In this document: positions 35,111-45,881 of the stretch, piece after piece | Layout: every line of letters begins with the position of its first letter | How positions within the stretch are numbered: the first letter of the stretch is position 1 | Assembly (NCBI GenBank): GCA_020284085.1 | Contig: JACEVL010000483.1 | Span: 434,001-498,000 of the forward strand | Source of the DNA: Aporrectodea caliginosa | Lineage: Eukaryota; Annelida; Clitellata; Crassiclitellata; Lumbricidae | Direction of reading: 5' to 3' | DNA: 64,000 nt | Program-made: the position numbers and the translations under genes | Notes under the pieces: model-generated | What the model was told of the DNA's origin: nothing | Database searches by the model: none | Seen by the model: only the letters and a program-made list of their open reading frames with translations

Positions 35111-35473
35111 GAATTATTACTGGCTAGGTCCATTTTCTCCAGAAAACGTGATTCGGAAATTGACTGTTCAAGGTGAAGGCTTTGTAGTTTAGTGCCAAAA
35201 AGAAGCTGAGGAGGCAGAAAGACTGCAAAAGCTAAGAGGACGCTGAAATTAAAAGCTGGGATCACTCGGAAGGCAGAGTCGGAGAAAAGAATGCGCCTTG
35301 GAGAAAGGAAGTTATAACTGAGGCAGCAGAGCGGGGGGCCTAGCTGGAACAAAAGAAATTACAAGCAGAAATTGAAGACAAACAGAGACAATGTGAGTTG
35401 GAAATATGAAGGTTGGAACACTAAGTGCTCGATAATCGCTTCTGCCATTAAATTAATCTTCAGGCTATAGAAG

Positions 35474-35855
35474 CAGGGCTGTTAAAGGCTTGGTTTTTTT
35501 GGTTTTTAGTTTTGGGTTTTAAAAAACAAAACAAAACGCAAATTTTGTTTTTTTGTTTTTTTTAAATTTCAAAATTATAAATGCCAAAAATGTCGTCTCT
35601 TCAACTCTCTTGGCAATTGTTGTATGGTCTTTGTTAACTTCGTTTTATGACATTCTACCATTCTACTGTTCTAGTTAATTTCATTTATATGCATCTGATT
35701 AATTTGAACGGTATTATGCCATTTTTATGAGTTTTATGATCCGAAATAGGAAAATCTCAAAAATAAAAAACCAAAAATCCAAAAAACCAAATAAAACCAA
35801 GAACCCAAAAAAACAACTTTCCATTTTGAAAAAAGTTTGGTTTTTTGCACCACTG
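35474..35855. mobile_element. hAT-type MITE, 8-bp TSD TATAGAAG
   Basis: 382 bp starting CAGGGCTGTTAAAGGC and ending TTTTTTGCACCACTG, flanked by TATAGAAG at 35466-35473 and 35856-35863. The subterminal regions are T-rich (GGTTTTTTTGG) on the left and A-rich (CCAAAAAACC) on the right, inverted relatives. Non-coding. Confidence 0.9.
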
Positions 35856-36031
35856 TATAGAAGACCGATATCGTTTGAGAAAACCATGACTATTCATCAC
35901 TTTTCTAAGGATGTCCACAACTGACAGGGAAAGCACAACAAGATTTTGCTAAATTGTCGGATTATTGTTAAATTGCTAAGTTGTTAAATTGCTAAATTGT
36001 CGTATTGTCGGATTACTTATATTGAAGTAAG

Positions 36032-36172
36032 CAGACTTGTTTATGATACATCAAACTTCGAGACCGAGAACGAGACCGAGACAGTGGGGTCCAAGACCGA
36101 GACCAAGACATCAAACAACCTATATCGAGAGGTCTCGAGACCGAGACAAGGTCTCGAGACAATCCAAGTCTG
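36032..36172 (-). mobile_element. 141-bp hAT MITE of the BED-finger family
   Basis: CAGACTTG...CAAGTCTG ends and an 8-bp flank GAAGTAAG (36024-36031) against TAAGTAAG (36173-36180). Its whole length is the two ends of the element at 31426-32269 joined together in reverse orientation: GAGACCGAGACAGTGGGGTC, then CCTATATCGAGA. A clear deletion derivative. Confidence 0.92.
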
Positions 36173-37028
36173 TAAGTAAGTTGCACACAGAAGGGTACCC
36201 GAATTCTAAGGAAATGGATTCGAACTATCGTTAAAAGAAAGCTCAAGACATACATAAATATCGCGTTCCGATTTAAACTCCGTTTTCAACGATGGCTTGA
36301 AGATGTGCTGCATGATTTGAAGAGGATCGTAGAAGTGCTGCTTAAAATGCGACAATTTGCGAACTGCTTGCCCGTCGACTTGCTTAAGGGTGTCTCATGC
36401 ATAAGATCCCAATTACACTGAAAGAGACGGCTAAATTGGCTGAGGAATTTTTCGCATGGAGTCAAAATTCGCAGCAAACTGCAAAGAACAGTTTCCAGAA
36501 ATTTCCTTCTACTAGACGCTGTTATGATTCATCAAAATTTCGGTGGCTTGTCAATTTTGAAAAGCTACCGCGCACACAATGTATCATGCCTCAAGTGATG
36601 ACATGACCGAAATTATGAAACAAAATTGGCGCACCACTCAGAAATTGATGGGCGTAATCTCAAGTTCTACGTCTCTAAGTCTTTCAGTCTCAAGTCCTAC
36701 GAATGCAGCTTGCTGTCCACGACCGCAGATTCACAAGCGCCAGATACCTTTTTCTTAACATTAATAGTTGTATTCTGGTACTGGCGTATGCTGTGAGCAC
36801 TTTCCTCGAATGTTGAAAGACATGTTGAAAGGCTTGGTTTAAAGTTTCCCAGGCACTTTAGACTACATGTTACAATGAACCTTGTTTATTTAGAGGGAAG
36901 TTCCTGTTCAAGGACTTATGTTTTCTTGCTTTGACTTGGATTTCGGCTACAATGACTTGGGTGTGTTGTAATTAATGAAGAATCGTGATTGCATGATAAT
37001 GACTTTGTCATTGATTTTCGCGAACGCA

Positions 37029-37075
37029 AGATTTCACTGTACTCTCATTTGCCAAATGAGAGTACAGTGAAATCT
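37029..37075. repeat. perfect 23-bp-arm hairpin
   Basis: Arms 37029-37051 and 37053-37075 are exact reverse complements with a single C between (AGATTTCACTGTACTCTCAT and its complement). It lies in the gypsy-like relic. Confidence 0.95.
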
Positions 37076-37389
37076 ATACGTTGCTATGAGAAAGAATATT
37101 CCTTTTGAGGAAGAATATCCGGCATTGTTACTGTTGCCTTCATCGGTAAGCCATTGCAAGCTAAATACTGTGAGCTTGGGTTCAGTTGATTGCCTTGTCA
37201 GTACTCCTGATCTAAGGAAAACTATGCGTCTTGTGCATGTTTATCTGGTGGCGTGTTACAAACCAGAAATTAAGAAATTTTAGTTTGCATTCGGTTGAAT
37301 CTGTTTTGCCTGTATTAATTTCTGTAAGTGCTTATTGTACAAACGGTGACATTGTAAACGTTGTTCTGTGCCTGGAAAGACGTGTGTTC

Positions 37390-37656
37390 TAACTCATCAC
37401 ATTGATTCGGTTCCTGGAGCGAGACCGGTGCACAGATGGCTCGCATCCGGAGACGTTGAAGAAAGTGGGCTAGTTACTGTAGAATAGATCACCGAACTTC
37501 TGGAACTGGGAGTCCTTGGTCTGCACTTAATTGGGGTAGTTAGTAAGTCAGATAGATAAGGTCGTTTATGAACGGAAATTAAATTCTGTCACAGCTCCAT
37601 ATCTTTTTTCCATGCCCAGGGTGGAAGCACTCCTTGATAAGGTGGGAGATGCTGAT
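37390..37656 (+). pseudogene. gypsy-like reverse transcriptase N-terminal piece
   Basis: The + strand reading at about 37395-37560 resembles the short conserved run before the first RT block of gypsy-type pol, and 37620-37656 resembles a later block; stops fall between. It is cut at 37657-37666, the 10-bp target copy CGTCGCGTCG of the large insertion. A 34-bp stretch near 37441-37474 recurs inverted at about 40486-40519. Confidence 0.45.
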
Positions 37657-37797
37657 CGTCGCGTCGGTTCTAGGACAATAACCCCCGGACAATCACCCCC
37701 GGACAATCACCCCCGGGACAATAACCCCCCAGGACAATAACCCCCCGGACAATTACCCCCATACTGATATATTAATTATCTAAATATACAAATAATT

Positions 37798-38971
37798 CAC
37801 TGGTCAACAAGCATTTTGCTACTGGGATTCTAACACCTGTCCCTAACTAAATTTGATATGCTGATTCCAAATCCGGAAACCGTTTTTGTCTATCACGTCC
37901 AGTTTTTAAGTTATAAGGTTTCTGGGATTCTTTCAGTTGTATACGCCTACATTAACACTGGGCAAAAAAAAAACTATTTTTTTTTGCTACTCAGAACTTT
38001 AGAACTGTTCTTGGCTAAATTTTGGGCGCTGATTTCAAATATGAAATCGAAATTTGTCTAGCACGTCAGGTTTTTAGGTACGCATAAGTGAGGTTCTACA
38101 CAATTGCGGATTCTCAACTCATACTATCAGTGAAAACACAGTATTAAAAATGTATGAGGCATTTGCTTTTGTGCTTGCTGTCAATTAAATTTTGGATGCT
38201 AATTTCAAATATGAAATTGAAATTTGGCTAGCACGTCAGGTTTTTGAGGTACGCATCGCATAGTTCATACCGCAAATGTACCGCATTAATTTGCGGTTAT
38301 GTAGAACCTCACTGATGCGTACCTAAAAAACCTGACAAGCTAGCCAAATTTTGATTTCATATTTGAAATCAGCGTCCAAATTTTAACTAAGAACAAATGC
38401 GAAAGTAAATGCCTGGCATTGTGTGATACAGTTTTGATACTTTGCTTTCGCTTACAGTATATGAGCTGAGAATTCGCAATTGCGTAGAACTTCACTGAAG
38501 CGTAGCTGAAAAACTAGACGTGCCATCCAAATTTCGATTTCATATTTGAAATCAGCGTCCAAAATTTAGCTAAGAACAAGCACAACATCCAATTCATCAT
38601 ACATTTTTAATATACTTTTCATTTGCTGTTAATATGAGTTGAGATTTCGCAATTCCGTGGAACCTCACCGATGGTTACCTGAAAAACCTGACGTGATAGC
38701 CAAATTTCAATTTCATATTTGAAATCAGCACCCAAAATATAGCTAAGAACAAGCACAAAAGCAATATCCGATACATTTTTAATACTTTACTTTCTCTGAT
38801 AGTATGAGTTGAGAGTTCGCAATTGTGTAGAACCTCACTTATGCGTACCTAAAAAACCTGACGTGCTAGCCAAATTTCGATTTCATATTTGAAATCAGCG
38901 CCCCAAATTTAGCTAAGAACAGTTCTAAAGTTCTGAGTAGCAAACAAAAAATATTATTTTGTTGCCCAGTG
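37798..38971. mobile_element. foldback element copy 2
   Basis: Uninterrupted relative of 33000-35110. The right arm has four units with CATATTTGAAATCAGC at about 38358, 38541, 38714 and 38884; the left arm has inverted units at about 37859, 38029 and 38199. Terminal CACTGGTCAACAA and TTGTTGCCCAGTG. Flanks TAATT and TAATG do not give a clear duplication. Nested in the 2.75-kb element. Confidence 0.9.
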
Positions 38972-39199
38972 TAATGTGTATTAATCATACAGTTTATATT
39001 TGCATTTATTAGACATATGAGAACTAGAGAACTAAATTCTTCTGCTTAACATAGATATATCCTTCAAAACTAAGTTTATCTTTTCCTTTATCAGATTTTT
39101 AAAATTCCATCGTGGATAGAAATACATGTAGATCAAAATGTTAAACTATGCATTTTTCATAAACCATTTCTCTTATATAGTAGTTGACCCCTTTCATGT

Positions 39200-39407
39200 C
39201 TACTCTTTTCCCATTTGTCTACTAATTGTCTAATAATTAGTTTTTGATGTTTGGTAATTTGGTAATTCTTTATGTCTACTCTTTGCCTGATTGACTACTA
39301 ATTGTCTAATAATTAGTTTTTGATGTTTGGTAACTCTTTCATGTCTACTAATTGTCTACTAATTGTCTAATAATTGGTTTATGATGTCTACTAATTGTCT
39401 AATAATT
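39200..39407. repeat. minisatellite of TCTACTAATTGTCTAATAAT units
   Basis: Units TCTACTAATTGTCTAATAATT and TTTTTGATGTTTGGTAA recur; the array resumes at 40174-40230, so the element at 39408-40173 is inserted in it. Confidence 0.85.
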
Positions 39408-40173
39408 GAAGGGTTCAGAGCAATAACCAGTTATGTCGACATACCACTTCTTTGCTAAAAAGTATGCCAGCATGCTTGGAATATATTAGTCTATTTACCC
39501 TGCAAATTTCGTCCAGATTCGAATATTTTTGATAGTCATTTTTGAAAATCAAATATGTCAACATAACATGGAATTGTGCATCCGGCAGTATTCTACCATT
39601 ACTCCAGTGCAATATCCATGTATGATAACAAAATTGTCGTTTTCTTGTAATCTTTGCATTAAAACCGGCGCAACAGACAGGTTATTTGACATACCCGGTT
39701 ATTATCACTTACTTGCTCTAAATTGGGCTATATCCGTGCTATAAAGAAAATAATGTATGTACTGTTACCTTCTTCTTGCACGATTTCCGTACTGTGTAAT
39801 AGTGTGACTGTTTGGTGCAAGAATAAGGTATGTCGACTAACACCAAATGACATGGTTGGTACGCAGCTGCTAGAAAACAAACTTTGTCTACATACCCTGT
39901 TACTGCACCTGTAATTATACTGATGGTAAGGTGTTGGTGTTGACAATAACCGGGTATGAAGCAAATTGTCGTGCAAAAAACAATAATGTTATCTATTGCA
40001 TTGCCTCATGCAAAGTTTTCGTTAAAGACAATAATACTTACACGGTGCTTCAAACAGCTTGTCGATATGTGGTCTAATAGCTAAGATACAACAGTTTGAA
40101 GTATCAGATCTTTTAAGCCATTTTCCCAAAACTCATAATTTCAGACATACCTGGTTATTGCTCTGAACCCTTC
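39408..40173. mobile_element. inverted-repeat element nested in a minisatellite
   Basis: GAAGGGTTCAGAGCAATAAC at the left is the exact complement of the right end; inverted similarity extends about 30 bp. AATT flanks both sides. The words ACATACC and GGTTATTG recur inside at least five times. No ORF with known motifs. The superfamily is not clear. Confidence 0.85.
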
Positions 40174-40429
40174 AATTGTCTACTAATTGTCTACTAATTG
40201 TCTAATACATATAGTTTTTGATGTTTGGTAAGTCAGTATGGGGGGGTTATTGTCCGGGGGTTATTGTCTCGGGGGTTATTGTCCCGGGGTGATTGTCCGG
40301 GGGTGATTGTCCGGGAGGTTATTGTCCGGGGGTTATTGTCTCGGGGGTTATTGTCCCGGGGGTGATTGTCCGGGGGTGATTGTCCGGGGGTTATTGTCCG
40401 GGGGTTATTGTCCTGTTACCGTCGCGTCG

Positions 40430-40860
40430 TATTTCGTATTCGCCGGATTTTGACAAACCATTTGCATTGGCTGCCCAAGTGGCTGGCCCACTTTCTTCAA
40501 CGTCTCCGGATGCGAAAACTGTCTAAGTTCTGTGTCGGAGTGTTCTGTTTCAGGTTTCATGACCACATGGAACACCCAGTATGCTACCTGAGTAAAACTA
40601 CAGATCCTCGATACAAGATATTCCGTCATCGAAAAAGAAGCTTTGTTCTCGGCTCTGACAATTTACGCCTTCGGTATATGCATTGGCTCTGTGCCGATCA
40701 CTATATACATGTAGGCTACCGTACACGGATCACAGCCCGCTCCAGTTAACTGACAAGAAAGCGAATATGAACCACAAACTCTTGAGATGACGATTGGACA
40801 TTAAACACTGTCCTGGAAGATACAAATCGTTATAAGACATTTTGAGTTGGCCATCGACCT
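40430..40860 (+). pseudogene. gypsy-like RNase H region relic
   Basis: The + strand ORF 40366-40749 and a second frame past it resemble the RNase H region of gypsy-type pol, split by at least one frameshift. It continues the relic interrupted at 37656. Most of the RT palm is missing. No restoration is attempted. Confidence 0.5.
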
Positions 40861-40974
40861 GATGTTACTCGTCCGTTAACTGGACAATCTTATGACCAGT
40901 CCACTTTTCTATAAGAGTTGTGATCTTGCGCATCATTATATTGTTGAACTTTCGATATACGAAGTTGGGTAGCA

Positions 40975-41105
40975 GGACATTGCCCCGTGCCATTGCCACT
41001 GCCATTACCCCTGCCATTACTCATGCAATAGGATATTTCCCCCTGCCATTACCCCATAGGATATTTTCCCCTGTCATTACGCCCTGTCATTACCCCTGCA
41101 ATAAT
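40975..41105. repeat. imperfect CCCCTGCCATTA repeats
   Basis: About seven copies of a 12-15-bp word CCCCTGCCATTACC with variants. 41106-41278 is AT-rich without a gene. Confidence 0.7.
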
Positions 41106-41278
41106 AAGGAAAAATACTTTACTGCTTTAATATAGAAAGTATAAAATTTAGAACTGAATTTTACATTAATTGAAAAAGGAAAAATTCCTTTAATGTGGAA
41201 AATATGTCAAGTTATTGTCAGATATGTTCAGAACTGAATGAAAAGTTGTTATCAGCTTTTAGTACTGATGCTGAATAG

Positions 41279-41303
41279 AATAATAATAATAATAGTAATA
41301 GTA

Positions 41304-41395
<92 letters not shown>

Positions 41396-41424
41396 AAAAA
41401 TAATAATAATAATAATAATAATAA
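41279..41424. repeat. (AAT)n microsatellite with an A run
   Basis: AAT array broken by a run of about 20 A. It marks the 5' border of the RT element that follows. Confidence 0.97.
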
Positions 41425-44275
41425 TCTACAATTATCAGAGTCGGACATGAGGTACCTTATTCGCACTTTTCCGGCTGGTTCCTCAGGTGGTCCGGATGGA
41501 CTAAAGCAACAGCATCTTCTAGAGCTGACCAAGTCGGCGGAGGCAGGCCCAGCCCTCGTTACAGCGGTTGCAGCTCTAACTAACACACTACTGAAGGGGT
41601 TCTACCCGCAGGAAGTTAGACCGCTGCATTTTAGTGGTACTTTGTGCGTCCTACAGAAAAAAAACAGGCGATCTGCGACCTATAGTAATTGGTTACCTGT
41701 GGCTCAGATTGGCATCCAAGAAGCAAACTCTTCTTCGGGGCCTAAAATAACTCCCTTGCCTATCACCAAGACAACTTGGAGTGGCAGTGCCGGGGGTGAG
41801 CGGAGGCAGCGGTGCACGCATCTCGCCGATTTCTGGCATCGCTGGAACCAGACTCCGTCTTCGTGAAGCTCGACATATCAAATGCCTTTAATAGCCTTCA
41901 CCGAGATCGAATGCTTTCCTCCATCGACAACCTACTACCAGATATCGCGCTTTACTGCCATCTGGCGTATGAGGAACCATCTCAGCTCAAATTTGGCAGT
42001 TACACTATATACTCTAGAATGGGCCCACAGCAAGGAGATCCGCTAGGCACCTTGCTTTTCCGCCTTCCACTACAAACGGGCCAAACGGCACTTCTCAAAG
42101 TAACCTGTCCTCTCGCCTTCGGTTTTCTGGGCGACATATCGCTGGGTGGACCAACATCAACGGTCGCAGCAGATTTGGCTTCTTTAGAGGCCGATTGCGC
42201 GGACTTGGGCATCATCTTCAACCGATCGAAATGCGAGGTGACGGCCAATGATCTTTGGCAGATTACCAACGGCTCTTTAAGTCAATTCGAGTTGACCAGG
42301 GTTCCACATGCCTACTGGGCGTCCCGCGCTCCACCGGAGAGCGGAACGCCCAGTTCAAAGCGCGCTGGAAGCGAGAGTGGTAGAGTTGAATAGATTAGGC
42401 CTTACAGCGCGTCAGGATGCACTGCTCATCGGATCCTGAGAAGCTCATTGGGCGCCCCAAAACTGTTTCATTGCCTCAGCTGCGCACCATGTGCAGGCCA
42501 CCCCACTCTGGCCGTTTACGACCAAAGACTCCGCAAAGGCATAGAGGACCTCTTAAATATCAACCTGACGGATACGCAATGGATGCAATCTACCCTCCCC
42601 ATAGGTATGGGCGGACTGGGTATACGTAGGGTGTCATTGCTAGCGCTACCCGCCTTTTAGGCATCTGCCGCGGGCACCCTCGTTTTACAGTCAGATATCC
42701 TCAGACAGCTGGAGGGCAATCCGGACCCACACGTGAGAGCTGGAGGCGTATTGGCGAGCAGACTCGGGGATGGACATAACAGAGACCTTCCCAGGTCACC
42801 TCCAATCCAAGTGGGACAAACCACCACTCACAGGTCTGGAGAGGGTTGACTCCATGGTGGTGCTCGGAGTAACAATGAACAGTGACCTGCGTGCTTCCGC
42901 GCATGTCGATCGAATCGTGGGTTCCTGCTCTTCCTCCATCTACGCCCTGAGCGTCCTGAGAGCTCATGGACTGCAATCAGCGGCCCTCCATACCGTCGCC
43001 AGAGCCACAACTACTGCGCGCCTCCTCTACGCCGCCCCGGCTTGGTGGGGTCTAACAACAGCTGAGGACCGGTTAAGGCTCGAGCGATTCCATAACAAGA
43101 TGCAGCGTTTGGGATTTCTACCGCCCGACACCAGGAGCGTTGATGCGCTCGTACGCGACATCGAGGGCCGGCTGTTGCGAGCTGTGATGCGACAGAACAC
43201 GCACGTCCTGCTCGACCTGTTTCCACCAAGGGTTCACAGGCCATATAGTCTGCGCCCTCGCCCTCACAGCTTTGAGCTTACAAGAAAGGACGACAGAAAT
43301 TACATTTCCCGAGTACTGTACAGACACTCGAACATGGCCCCACTTTCTGACTAGACCGATCAATTCTTTAATTGTTTATTTGATTTTTTAATTTGATTTA
43401 TTTTTTATTAACTTTCTAAGACATTTCTTCTCTCGTGTAAATGGCTGCAGTATGTCAGCAATTGAATTCAATTAAACGAATATATATATATATATATATA
43501 TACTTCTTTAGCGTTCTTCTTCATAGCTGTTCACCACACAAGCAGAGAAATTCGACCAAGCCAGATTGAGGGCTGTCACTACCGAACATGCTGATGACTA
43601 GCTCTTACCGATCACGTCCTGCGGCCTGAAACTGAGCGACGAGTCGGTCAGGGTGGCGGTAGGACTGCGGTTGGGAGCTAATAATTATATGCGAGCCTCA
43701 CACGTGCGCTTGCGGTGCAGCAGTCACCGCTAGGGGCGAGCATAGTTTGTCCTGCCCTATGGGCTGTGGCCGAGTGGCACGCCACGGGGCCCTCAACGAC
43801 CTGGTATATTCCGTGCTCTATCGAAAGCTGGGTCCCAACAATCAAGGAACCGCAGGGGTTGCTCCGATCGGACGAAAAAAGCCCAGATGGCATGACCCTC
43901 ATCCCCTGGAAAGCCGACAGAAGTCTGGTGTGGGACGCCACCGTTATAGACACTCTGGCACCATCATACATTGCGGCATCAGCAGCCCAAGCGGGGGCAG
44001 CAGCGAGTCTGACAGAGGACAGAAAGACACAGAAATATGACACCTTTCTATAAACACACGTTTTCATACCGATAACCCTGGAAACGCTGGGTCTCATCAA
44101 TACCGCTGGCCACAGTTTTATTTCTGACCTGGGTCGCCACCTCACGCTAGCTACGGGTGAACCGAGAGAGACCAGCTACTTATTTAAGAGAATCTCAGTC
44201 ACAATACAACGCTTCAACGCCGTAGCATTGAGTGGCACATTTATTAAACCCACGTCCGATATGGATGAGGTATAG
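41425..44275 (+). pseudogene. RT with nuclease-like C-terminus, split by LINE-A
   Basis: In order: SGGPDGLKQQHLLEL (41475), LHFSGTLCVLQKK (41630), FVKLDISNAFNSLHRDRML (motif A, 41860), MGPQQGDPLGTLLF (motif B, 42020), FLGDISLGGPTSTVAADLAS (motif C, 42125), FHCLSCAPCAGHPTL and GGLGIRRVSLLALPAF (thumb, 42470-42655). After LINE-A (42832-43502): ESVRVAVGLRLGAN, ARHGALNDL, LRSDEKSPDGMTLIPW, LVWDATVIDTLAPSY, FNAVALSGTF and stop at 44272. Motif C has FLGD where RTs carry two Asp, so it is inactive; frameshifts add to this. The C-terminal domain matches 20134-20757. The family is widespread in invertebrates as far as I recall, but I cannot give its name. Confidence 0.75.
42832..43502 (+). mobile_element. 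LINE-A, 5'-truncated, nested in the RT element
   Basis: Begins at GLERVDSMVVLGVTMNSDLR, the same block as residues after 88 in the copy at 6298, and is open to the stop near 43352: VLRAHGLQSAALHTV, LLYAAPAWWGLTTAEDR, LLDLFPPRVHRPYSLRPRPH and KDDRNYISRVLY. The 3' end is ATTAAACGAATATATA with a (TA)n tail. Sequence on both sides belongs to the RT element (SKWDKPPL before; RARLRAVTTEHADD-like text after, one frame apart), which defines the insertion. Confidence 0.88.
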
Positions 44276-45630
44276 CCGTTCCAGACACATTAAAAATAAT
44301 AATAACAATAATGACGACAATTTATATGGCGCCGTAACACAGTTGCAAGGGCGTCTGAAGACAATATCTTTAACCTTCTGGTTACTCTGGCTCAATCCAC
44401 CAAAGATGCTAAACTGATGGAAGGGTATATCATCCTATGGAATCGATATGATCGATACCTCAACTGTTCGTGCCTTGAGTTGGCACTTTTCACTGGATCG
44501 AAATCACGCCTTAAAACAGTTTTGCATTTGTAACCACGCAAATAGCAATTAATCCTTTCGCGTGGTTTGTCTTCAGCGAATGTCTTCCACAAACCAGATT
44601 CATATGTAATTGCATCATCTTAACACGCTTCTCTTTCGGTAAACCAAAAGAAAACAGTATGTTTTCACAATTTAAAATTTGAATGTAATTTTAAGATAAC
44701 CATCAGTAATATAAAATTAAGACTTTTTACATGCATCATTTCCCACTATATTCTCAATGACGTATTCCTCTTCTCTTGTTTTATAAACAATAGAAGGCCT
44801 ATATCTGAATCAGGTATGAAGTGAATACCTGATCCACAGCTGACTAAACTTTAGCACAAAATAAGTTAGGTATATAAATAGTTGTCTTTCTCGGTATCTT
44901 CGTCTATGTGTTTTCTACCATGATCTTACTTTTCCTCTCAATTTTCCACCTCATCTTGCGCTTTTTTAGTTACTATACCTGCTTCTATATTGTCAATTGT
45001 GCTCTTGTCAAAACATACAACGCATACTGGGCATCACCACAATCGACTGAGGTGATGGCCTTAATTCTTCAATTAATTATTTTTTTAATTCTTATCGTTA
45101 CTTGATGTTCCAACTTCTTTTCCATATCCAACATCTGCATTATTCGCTCTTCTCGTTCTATTGCCATCTCCCTCACCGCATATTCTAGTCTCTTTTGCTC
45201 CGTGTTTATCGGCAACTGCATCGTTCGATCGATGCTGCATCGTCATATGAGTTTAATGTTAGTGAATCTCTAACTGAACTTGTTTCACTTTTTCTGAGTT
45301 TTCTGCTTGCTGTCTTTTGGTTTAAAGTTGCGATTCTTGGATTGCAGTTTAGTTTGCTTGTCAGCTATTCTATTGTTTCCTTTATATATTGATTTTTTGC
45401 CTTTGTTTAGTTTGCTTTGTCAGTTATTCCATTGTATCCTTTCTATTTTGATTTGTTGACTTTGCATTTTAATTTGTTGTATTTGTAATACTCGAAGGGT
45501 ATTTCTTTTTAGAACTGTTATGAGTAATGAACAGCTGACGAGTTCGATGATTTTCCAGGTGTTAAGAATCAACTCATGATGACGGGTGAGAAGACAGTGA
45601 TGACTGTATAAATTATATCTTTTGTCTTAG
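44276..45630. other. intron 2 end, no gene seen
   Basis: After a short AATAATAAC tail at 44295 the sequence is AT-rich. Hydrophobic ORFs at 44908-45105 and 45195-45392 have no recognisable motif. Confidence 0.6.
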
Positions 45631-45881
45631 GAAATCGTGATGTTCAAGACACCATTCAGCCGTGGACTATGATTCTCGATCAGACGATTGGTCAGCTGCT
45701 CGAGTCCAATGACCCAATCATACGTCTTAAGGCTGGTTCCGCTCTGGCAACTTTTGTTTTCAAGAGTTCAATCAATCAGAAGGCGATCAGCCACCAACAG
45801 CGACTCAACCTCCGGCTCCAGACCTTTCTCCCCATGATCCGATCTGAAGACGAGTACTTCCGATGCAATGCTGCATTTCAG
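45631..45881 (+). CDS. ANKAR: ANKAR-like gene, armadillo exon 3
   Basis: Acceptor TTTTGTCTTAG|GAAATC completes the Gly codon left open at 28456 and gives GNRDVQDTIQPWT. It continues through IGQLLESNDPIIRLKAGSAL, ATFVFKSSINQKAIS, FLPMIRSEDEYFRC and NAAFQ. The donor is CAG|GTAGGT at 45881, phase 0. Human ANKAR has, as I recall it, an ARM stretch of the same kind here, ending in AAFQ. No defects. The reading past 45881 (to 45911) is intronic. The 250-bp size and strong splice sites make it a confident exon. Confidence 0.88.

Larger units (their letters stand above)
35117..37656 (+). pseudogene. Ty3/gypsy-like LTR retrotransposon relic, gag to RT start
   Basis: A Lys/Glu/Arg-rich coiled-coil-like reading at 35200-35400, a gag C-terminus-like segment at 36395-36480, and the start of a gypsy-type RT at about 37390-37560 and 37620-37656 lie in order on the + strand, all broken by stops. 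It continues after the insertion at 40430. No LTR or primer site could be confirmed. Two hAT MITEs (35474, 36032) are inserted in it. Assignment rests on short motif resemblances. Confidence 0.45.
37667..40419. mobile_element. 2.75-kb element with minisatellite inverted ends, TSD CGTCGCGTCG
   Basis: The left arm (37667-37770) has about 6 units of GGACAATAACCCCC or GGACAATCACCCCC; the right arm (40235-40419) has about 12 inverted units. Both arms continue with the same unique word CCCCATACTGA at their inner side. CGTCGCGTCG lies at 37657-37666 and 40420-40429, a 10-bp direct repeat. The interior has no transposase but two further elements (37798-38971 and 39408-40173) and a small minisatellite. 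Confidence 0.85.

Noticed and set aside
41218..41586. poly-Leu protein
   Set aside because: Translation of the (AAT)n array joined to RT-element antisense.
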